Shown here in pieces: positions 58,916 through 64,000 of a DNA stretch of 64,000 bases; the first letter of the stretch is position 1; each line of letters begins with the position of its first letter. Source of the DNA: Cellvibrio zantedeschiae (GTDB taxonomy: Bacteria; Pseudomonadota; Gammaproteobacteria; Pseudomonadales; Cellvibrionaceae); assembly GCF_014652535.1 (NCBI RefSeq), contig NZ_BMYZ01000003.1, positions 310,001-374,000 of the forward strand, given 5' to 3'. Below the pieces are notes generated by a model that ran no database searches, had not been told where the DNA came from, and worked only from the letters and a program-made list of their open reading frames with translations. Made by a program: the position numbers and the translations under genes.

Positions 58916-59773
58916 CTAGGAGGGTTTGTTGGTCAACTGGATTAGGTTGTAAGTCGCTTCTGGTGTTGCGGTTATATTAATGGAGCATTTCCCCCAGGCT
59001 TCTGGTGCGGCCATTACGCTGTCGGCTTTATAGGGAATTGATGTAGTTTTGTTTTCGCATTTGAAATCTATGGTTTTTACTTCGCCTGCAATATTCGTTA
59101 AATAAAAATAACGTCTTAAAAGAGTAGTGCTCCATAAACCGCTTTTATCGGTTTTAACATCGTGGCTGACATTTTGTGTTCCCGACGCGAGATCTTCCAG
59201 TTTGCTGGTGAGCATTGCAAGATTGTTTAGCTCTGAAACTGATGTGGGGTCTTTACGTAAATGGTTTACTGTATCCAGCGCGCCGCCATAATCTTTAGCG
59301 TTGTATTGGCGTTTGAAAAGACGAATGCCTGCTTCGATAAATACTTGTGAATCTACGTTGCCTGCACCAATGGGAATTAGCGCTTCCATTGCTGCGGTTT
59401 CGTTTTGTTTATCGCCAGTTTTTCCTGCATACCAATAATCTAACAAATAAATTCGGGATTTTTCATAATCCGTTGTTTCCTGCATTTCGTGCAGGCGATC
59501 AATATTCTTTTTAGCTTTGGGTAATTTGTTTGCCATTAAATCTGATTGCGCGGATTTAAAAATTGCATAAAACGCCGGGCGAGCTGCCGTTTTGTCTAAC
59601 TCTTTTTGCTCTAGTAACTTTTTCCAATCTTCTATACGCCCATCTGCAGGCATAGCTGATGCGCCACCTAATTGTGGTGCAGCTCCGCCAGTATCACCGG
59701 ATATTTGCGCGTAGCACACGGGCGCCAGAAGAATTGAACTAATAATGAATCGCTTAACTATTTTGTATTCCAT
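58916..59773 (-). CDS. Secreted helical-repeat protein of unknown function
   Basis: 285 residues. Signal peptide (MEYKIVKRFIISSILLAPVC, cut at YAQ). Residues about 45-190 form a TPR-like helical array (SQVFIEAGIRLFKRQYNAKD, YGGALDTVNHL). The last 80 residues are beta-rich with two Cys (FKCENKT; WGKCSINITATP) that may be disulfide-linked. No family recognised. It lies next to, but separated by a terminator from, a GH16 gene on the same strand. Function cannot be assigned. Confidence 0.7.
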   Translation of the reverse strand: MEYKIVKRFIISSILLAPVCYAQISGDTGGAAPQLGGASAMPADGRIEDWKKLLEQKELDKTAARPAFYAIFKSAQSDLMANKLPKAKKNIDRLHEMQETTDYEKSRIYLLDYWYAGKTGDKQNETAAMEALIPIGAGNVDSQVFIEAGIRLFKRQYNAKDYGGALDTVNHLRKDPTSVSELNNLAMLTSKLEDLASGTQNVSHDVKTDKSGLWSTTLLRRYFYLTNIAGEVKTIDFKCENKTTSIPYKADSVMAAPEAWGKCSINITATPEATYNLIQLTNKPS

Positions 59774-59837
59774 ACACAGATCCCATTGTTTAATAGATTT
59801 TCAACATTATTTTTTTCAGGAAAAACTAGAACAAAAA

Positions 59838-59873
59838 AATAACGCCCACACAAATTATTGAGTGGGCGTTATT
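59838..59873 (-). terminator. Terminator of the GH16 gene
   Basis: AATAACGCCCAC (59838-59849) pairs with GTGGGCGTTATT (59862-59873): a 12-bp stem directly after the GH16 stop. On the minus strand the stem ends in TTTTTTTGT. Confidence 0.9.
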
Positions 59874-59875
59874 AA

Positions 59876-61435
59876 TTAAGGTTTTACTAAACGTATGTTA
59901 TCGAAGCTGACATTCATTGCAGCCGTTGGCTCGATTACAAAAATGTTGGAGATTGAGGATAAATTAGCAATACCGCTTTGAATTGAATTACCTTTTGCAA
60001 TTAAATCTGACACGTTGATTCGGTATTCGCCCCATACACCTGTTGCGGGAAGCGTTGCCGCTACATCACTCACGCTTGGCCAGCCGCTATCCATTTTAAT
60101 TAGCAGTTTTGCGCCCTCGGCCATGCTGTTAACTTTTAAATTAAATACCAATTCGCCGCCCGTTCCCCATGTGCTCAAATTTGCTGAACCTGCCGGGATG
60201 TTGAAATAAACATTCCCTGTTGCGCCAGTTTTCACCACATTTAATACAGTACCGTGATCAGCCTCGGCAATTTGCGAATAGGAAATTGCGCCGTTTGGAT
60301 TGTATGAATCAAATTTCAAACCCGTCGCCAAGGCATCGTCATACATAGTGAACAATGGTGGCGCAGCAAATTCACCGGTAATTCTTGGGTGGCCTGTTAG
60401 TGGTTTGATTGCAGAATCAACATTTGTTGCACAGCCTTTCCCTGTCGTTGGGTTCGCAGGGCAGCGATAAACTTTTACAGAATCAACCAACATTTCTTGC
60501 GGGAATGTTGTAGTGCCGTCTGGATTGCCCGGCCAGTTGCCGCCAACAGCAAGGTTCAACAACATATGGAATTTTTGATCAAAAGGTGCGTTCTCATTTG
60601 TTGATCCTTTGGTGAACCAACCTTTTTTATTTTCTGTTTGGAAATGTTTGTTATCCACGTACCAACGAATTTCGCCCTCTTCCCATTCAATGGTGTAGGT
60701 GTGATATTCCTCCCACACATTTTTTGGCGGTATGTAGAAAGTCCCTTCATATTTATTGTTTGGCCACACATCGCCGTAATGCAAAGTGCCATGCACTTTA
60801 TTACCGTATGCTGCTGAACCAGAGTTCACTGCTTCCATGATGTCGATTTCACCACTTAGCGGCCAACCGCCATATTTCCATTCCGTTGGCAGCATCCAGA
60901 TTGCTGGCCATATGCCTTGGCCTTGCGGCAATTTCGCACGAATTTCCATGCGACCATAAGTCCAGTCACCTTTATTTTTGGAACGCAAACGCGCCGATGT
61001 GTAATCGCGTTTAACAGAGGTATCACCAGCGTTATAACCCGGGTCGTCGTCTACTTTTGCCTGACCGCTAAAACTTTCTTTTTTCGCCACTATGTGCAAT
61101 TTGCCATCTGCAACGAATGCGTTATCTGCACGATCTGTGTAGCACTGCAATTCATTGTTGCCGCCGCCGGTGCAATTTTTTTCAAATGACCATTTGGTGG
61201 TATCTATAGCAGAACCATCGAACTCATCGTTCCACACCAGCTCCCAGGTATTTGAATTTGCCGGTGTGCTTGAGGATGAAGAACTTGACGATGATGGCGC
61301 TTCACTGCTGGCCACTGAGCTGCTTGATGTAGACGCAGACGAGCTAGCCGGAGGAGTATCAGATTTGCCACTACCACCTCCGCCACAGGCGACCATGGTT
61401 AATGCAATTGCGTTAAGTAAAAGTAGTTTTTTCAT
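59876..61435 (-). CDS. Lipoprotein GH16 beta-glucanase with polyserine linker
   Basis: 519 residues. Signal ending in lipobox MVACGGG; a polyserine linker (about 30-58), then a GH16 domain: WELVWNDEFDGSAIDTTKWS and the catalytic motif GEIDIMEAV with Glu196, Asp198 and Glu201. Cys-containing loops (KNCTGGGNNELQCYTD) are as in laminarinases. After about residue 320 comes a C-terminal beta-sandwich of about 180 residues (ATGLKFDSYNPNGAISYSQI; SNIFVIEPTAAMNVSFDNIR) with the look of a galactose-binding-like CBM. It should hydrolyse beta-1,3- or mixed beta-glucans at the cell surface. Confidence 0.92.
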   Translation of the reverse strand: MKKLLLLNAIALTMVACGGGGSGKSDTPPASSSASTSSSSVASSEAPSSSSSSSSSTPANSNTWELVWNDEFDGSAIDTTKWSFEKNCTGGGNNELQCYTDRADNAFVADGKLHIVAKKESFSGQAKVDDDPGYNAGDTSVKRDYTSARLRSKNKGDWTYGRMEIRAKLPQGQGIWPAIWMLPTEWKYGGWPLSGEIDIMEAVNSGSAAYGNKVHGTLHYGDVWPNNKYEGTFYIPPKNVWEEYHTYTIEWEEGEIRWYVDNKHFQTENKKGWFTKGSTNENAPFDQKFHMLLNLAVGGNWPGNPDGTTTFPQEMLVDSVKVYRCPANPTTGKGCATNVDSAIKPLTGHPRITGEFAAPPLFTMYDDALATGLKFDSYNPNGAISYSQIAEADHGTVLNVVKTGATGNVYFNIPAGSANLSTWGTGGELVFNLKVNSMAEGAKLLIKMDSGWPSVSDVAATLPATGVWGEYRINVSDLIAKGNSIQSGIANLSSISNIFVIEPTAAMNVSFDNIRLVKP

Positions 61436-62155
61436 TGGGTGTTCTCCGATGTTTCGCGTTTTATTATTGAACAGGTACGAAATAGCTCATACCTGGCTTG
61501 GCTTTACGTATTGATCTCGTTTACTGCAAGTGACTCCCGGTATTATTCCTAACCCTATACACAGGTGATGTACTCTGGCGCACCTTATAGATTCATTTTT
61601 GATAGTGACTTTTTTAAAACGTGTCTCCAGATAAGGAGCGTTTATTTTTTATGGAGTGCGCCATAAGGCATCCACAATTCATAAATTTTGTTTGCGCAAA
61701 AAAGCCCCCGAAACCGGGGGCTATGCAAGGAGAGCTAACAAGAATGGAAAGGGGTCGGCTTGACGTACAAAAACTCCTGACAGACTTGCTAACGCCCAAA
61801 TACGGCCTGACCCGTATCTAGGTTCGGTGTTTTGGCGCTGGACTTATCGAGTTATGACAACGCCGAAACAAAAACTGGTTGGTAAAAAAGCTTTACCGTG
61901 AGGCGAATATTGCGGAGATTTGATTAAGGTGTCGTCCCACTTTCAAAATTCTTGTAAGGTGGGGCTGTTCACTTTTTTGCGGAGGGTTCGAATAAGCGTT
62001 TGAACAAATAACTTTGCTAGAACCTGCAGTATTTAATAACCAAAACATAAATACTCTAAAGCTTAAAGTAATTTCAGTTCTTAATAATATTGTTTGGGAT
62101 GTTGTAGCTCGAAAAATAGAAAACAAACTCGGGCTAATCCGCCGGGTTTTAAAAC
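61436..62155. other. Gene-poor stretch between GH16 and the halogenase
   Basis: About 720 bp without a convincing gene. Short open frames on both strands have no ribosome site or family features. It contains one orphan terminator-like hairpin (61703-61722) and an AT-rich section at 62000-62100. The GH16 promoter must be near 61440-61600, but no clear -35/-10 pair is seen. Confidence 0.4.
61703..61722 (-). terminator. Orphan terminator-like hairpin
   Basis: AGCCCCCG (61703-61710), loop AAAC, CGGGGGCT (61715-61722). On the minus strand the stem is followed by TTTTTTGCGC, a classical terminator shape, yet no gene ends next to it. It might close an unannotated small RNA. Confidence 0.6.
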
Positions 62156-62178
62156 GGCTAGCAGATTCACTGCTAGCC
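62156..62178 (-). terminator. Terminator overlapping the halogenase stop codon
   Basis: GGCTAGCAG (62156-62164), loop of 5, CTGCTAGCC (62170-62178), then on the minus strand GTTTTAAAA. The halogenase TAG stop codon (62173-62175) is inside the stem. Confidence 0.75.
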
Positions 62179-63732
62179 TCGATACATTCCATTTTTAATG
62201 ACGTGTTCCAGCAGTTCGCGGTTTGAGGGTAAACCGGCGATATATTTGGACACTTTATTGAGCGTGGCATTGATATTTTTTATACCGCCATCCACGTTTT
62301 CCAACATTTTTGGATAAGGCTGGGCCAGGGTTTCAAAGCCCATTCCGTAAAGTACATATTGGTAACTTGCAGAAGGAAAGACTTCTTCGTTGTGGATAAA
62401 GTCGTTGTAATAAGGTGCGCGGTGACGCCACAGGGTCAGTAATTCTTTCAAGCCGTCTGGCGTGGATGCCGGACTCGCTGCATCGCGCCAGTAATCAGTG
62501 TCAGTGCGCTGCGTTAATACATAATGTAATTTGAGGAATTCAATAACGCGCGACCAACGATATTCAAAAACCTCGTTAAAACGTTTTTCAACAATATGCA
62601 TCACTTCGCGGGTTGCTGGCATTTCACTGCTGATTATATTGACAGACAACTCTACCAACGCGAGGGCAGAAGCTTCCAGTGGTTCGATAAAGCCCGCCGA
62701 CATACCTACAGCCACACAGTTTTTGTGCCAGAATTTTTGGCGGTGGCCCGCGCGAATGGATAATTTCCTGCAACCTAATTCTTCGGCTTTTTTCTCGCCA
62801 ATGGCTTTAGCAATATAAGCACGCAAAGTTTTTTCTGCTTGTTCATCTGAAATATGCGCGCTTGAATAAACATGGCCCGTGCCGCGGCGCGAGCTTAAAC
62901 CAATATCCCAAATCCAACCCGCGTCTTGCGCGGTGGCGATAGTGGGCGATGCAATAGGTGAATTTTCTTCTGCATAAGGTGCTTGGATTGCGATGGCAGA
63001 ATCATTAAGTGAAAATTGTTTTTTTTCTACAAACGGAATTTGGAAATGCTGGCCAATGAGCAAGCAACCTAGGCCGGAACAATCGATAAATAAATCGCCG
63101 GCAATGTCACCGCTATTTTTTGTGGCGATGGATTCAATATCACCATCTTCAGCGGAATTAATATGCGTAACATGATCGAGCACATGTTTTACGCCTAATT
63201 TTTGCGTGCAATGTTTTTGCAACATCATGCCAAATTTTCCGGCATCCAAATGATAGCCGTAGTTGGCAACACCGGCGTATTCCGGTGTATTGAATTGTTT
63301 GGGCGCGCGGCCCGCTTCGCACACATGACTCTGCTCGCACATGGCATCAGCGAAAGGAATATTTGCAAAACCTGCTTGCCACGCGCTCACTAAATTGAAT
63401 TGTGTATAACCATTGGGCAAGGTGAAGGGGTGATAATAAAAATCATCGCTGCGGCCATTTTTCCAGCCGACAAATTTTGAGCCCTGCTTAAACGCAGCAC
63501 TGCATTCGCGAATAAATTCTGTTTCGGAAAGGCCAATAGTCTGCAATGTTTTGCGCATGGAAGGCCAAGTGCCCTCACCTACACCTATGGTATTAACATC
63601 GGGTGATTCCACCAAGGTGATTTGCAATCCGGTTTCGGTGTTAGTGCTATGTTGTGCCGCCAGAAGACCTGCGGTTAACCAACCTGCGGAACCGCCGCCG
63701 ACAATAACAATTTGCTTTATGCGCTTTTCCAT
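62173..63732 (-). CDS. Flavin-dependent tryptophan halogenase family protein
   Basis: 519 residues from ATG 63732; a GTG four codons earlier lacks a good ribosome site. FAD-binding GGGSAGWLTAG (12-22), GEGTWPSMRKTL (52-63, the conserved GEGT), and Lys86 in FKQGSKFVGW, which aligns with the catalytic Lys79 of PrnA. The usual WxWxIP motif reads WIWDIGL, with Gly in place of Pro. In Cellvibrionaceae and Xanthomonas such genes sit beside TonB-dependent receptors in carbohydrate-use loci, as here, and their true substrate is unknown. No flavin reductase is nearby. Confidence 0.9.
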   Translation of the reverse strand: MEKRIKQIVIVGGGSAGWLTAGLLAAQHSTNTETGLQITLVESPDVNTIGVGEGTWPSMRKTLQTIGLSETEFIRECSAAFKQGSKFVGWKNGRSDDFYYHPFTLPNGYTQFNLVSAWQAGFANIPFADAMCEQSHVCEAGRAPKQFNTPEYAGVANYGYHLDAGKFGMMLQKHCTQKLGVKHVLDHVTHINSAEDGDIESIATKNSGDIAGDLFIDCSGLGCLLIGQHFQIPFVEKKQFSLNDSAIAIQAPYAEENSPIASPTIATAQDAGWIWDIGLSSRRGTGHVYSSAHISDEQAEKTLRAYIAKAIGEKKAEELGCRKLSIRAGHRQKFWHKNCVAVGMSAGFIEPLEASALALVELSVNIISSEMPATREVMHIVEKRFNEVFEYRWSRVIEFLKLHYVLTQRTDTDYWRDAASPASTPDGLKELLTLWRHRAPYYNDFIHNEEVFPSASYQYVLYGMGFETLAQPYPKMLENVDGGIKNINATLNKVSKYIAGLPSNRELLEHVIKNGMYRG

Positions 63733-63846
63733 CGAATAACTCACTTATTTTTCGTTGTATTCCCAGTCTTGCTTTCGCTGGTTTTTTGGAGAGGCAAAAG
63801 AATAGGGTTTTGAACTTTATTTTGATAGCCATCGCTTATAAAAAAA

Positions 63847-63866
63847 GCCGCTGTTTCCAGCGGCCT
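63847..63866. terminator. Bidirectional terminator after the TonB receptor
   Basis: GCCGCTG (63847-63853), loop TTTC, CAGCGGC (63858-63864), with A and T runs on both sides. It lies 40 bases past the TonB receptor stop and before the halogenase gene. Confidence 0.88.
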
Positions 63867-63903
63867 TTTTTCACTTCCAAATTTCAAATTAACAGGTTTG
63901 AAA

Positions 63904-64000
63904 TTAGAAGGTGTAACGAGCACCAACAGTGTAACGTGGGCCGAGGATTTCAAGGTTCCACAATTGCACTTGTGTACGACCGTGACGACGCTTGTCTTCA
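63904..64000 (-). CDS. TonB-dependent receptor, C-terminal fragment
   Basis: Only the last 31 residues are in the window; the 5' end lies beyond it. They end WNLEILGPRYTVGARYTF, the terminal beta strand of outer-membrane receptors (GPRYTVGARYTF with final Phe for BamA recognition). The receptor would import siderophores or, as often in this group, oligosaccharides. It precedes the halogenase gene on the same strand and is separated by a terminator. Confidence 0.85.
   Translation of the reverse strand, partial: EDKRRHGRTQVQLWNLEILGPRYTVGARYTF

Noticed and set aside
62014-62226. 70-codon plus-strand frame at the halogenase 3' end
   Set aside because: Overlaps the halogenase end and its terminator in antisense; no ribosome site or recognisable feature.
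1-64000. CRISPR arrays, prophage, integrase, transposase genes, tRNA or rRNA
   Set aside because: None seen: no regularly spaced direct repeats, no cloverleaf-like tRNA sequence, no rRNA blocks and no recombinase motifs.

Overview
The window looks like chromosome from a plant- or algal-polysaccharide-degrading gammaproteobacterium, most likely Cellvibrionaceae (Cellvibrio or a close relative). Three things point there. (1) Core gene order is gammaproteobacterial: nudE / yrfG-hslR-hslO, and ubiI-ubiH-pepP-ygfB divergent from a zapB-like gene, zapA, 6S RNA and fau. (2) Two exported proteins carry the long polyserine linkers typical of Cellvibrio and Teredinibacter secreted enzymes. (3) Carbohydrate-active and exported hydrolases are scattered throughout: GH20, GH5, GH16, a PL10-like pectate lyase and a tannase/feruloyl esterase, plus a flavin-dependent halogenase beside a TonB-dependent receptor. 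I saw no tRNA, rRNA, CRISPR array, integrase or transposase gene.

Layout. 0-4.3 kb: nucleotide hydrolase, heat-shock proteins Hsp15 and Hsp33, and the RNA helicase DbpA. 4.3-4.9 kb: a large composite inverted repeat. 4.9-8.5 kb: methyltransferase, acyltransferase, LysE-type exporter, GNAT and PaiB-like genes. 8.5-13.9 kb: a membrane-tailed hydrolase, AraC/GyrI regulator, NUDIX and small proteins, cold-shock protein and MgtC. 13.9-21.1 kb: ubiquinone hydroxylases, PepP, YgfB, ZapA, 6S RNA and 5-formyl-THF cyclo-ligase. 21.2-27 kb: beta-hexosaminidase, a hydrolase and a pectate lyase. 27-28.4 kb: an AT-rich DUF2971 gene set in repeats. 28.4-35.1 kb: ilvA/rpiA and two chemoreceptors. 35-37 kb: two PEP-CTERM-type exported proteins facing one another. 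37-41 kb: TrmO, GH5 and a lipoprotein esterase. 41-47.9 kb: an uncharacterised two-gene unit, a CHASE4-GAF-GGDEF-EAL protein, an acyltransferase and a GntR-controlled ABC exporter. 48-53 kb: serA, then a DUF1800-DUF1501 pair. 53-64 kb: tannase-DUF3237, DedA, lipase, a membrane AraC regulator, an unknown secreted protein, GH16, halogenase and the tail of a TonB receptor.

How the parts fit. The housekeeping blocks are conventional. The accessory blocks fit a lifestyle of sensing (MCPs, c-di-GMP enzyme, AraC regulators) and harvesting polymers: chitin oligomers by GH20, pectin by the PL10-like lyase, beta-glucans by GH5 and GH16, and galloyl or feruloyl esters by the tannase.

The least explained items are three families of dispersed palindromic repeats, a run of hairpins after 6S RNA, the structured leader before a PEP-CTERM-like gene, the DUF1800/DUF1501 pair, and several small unannotated proteins. 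I did not find a clearly new multi-gene system. The best candidates are listed as findings with their limits. All calls come from reading the sequence; no database search was run.
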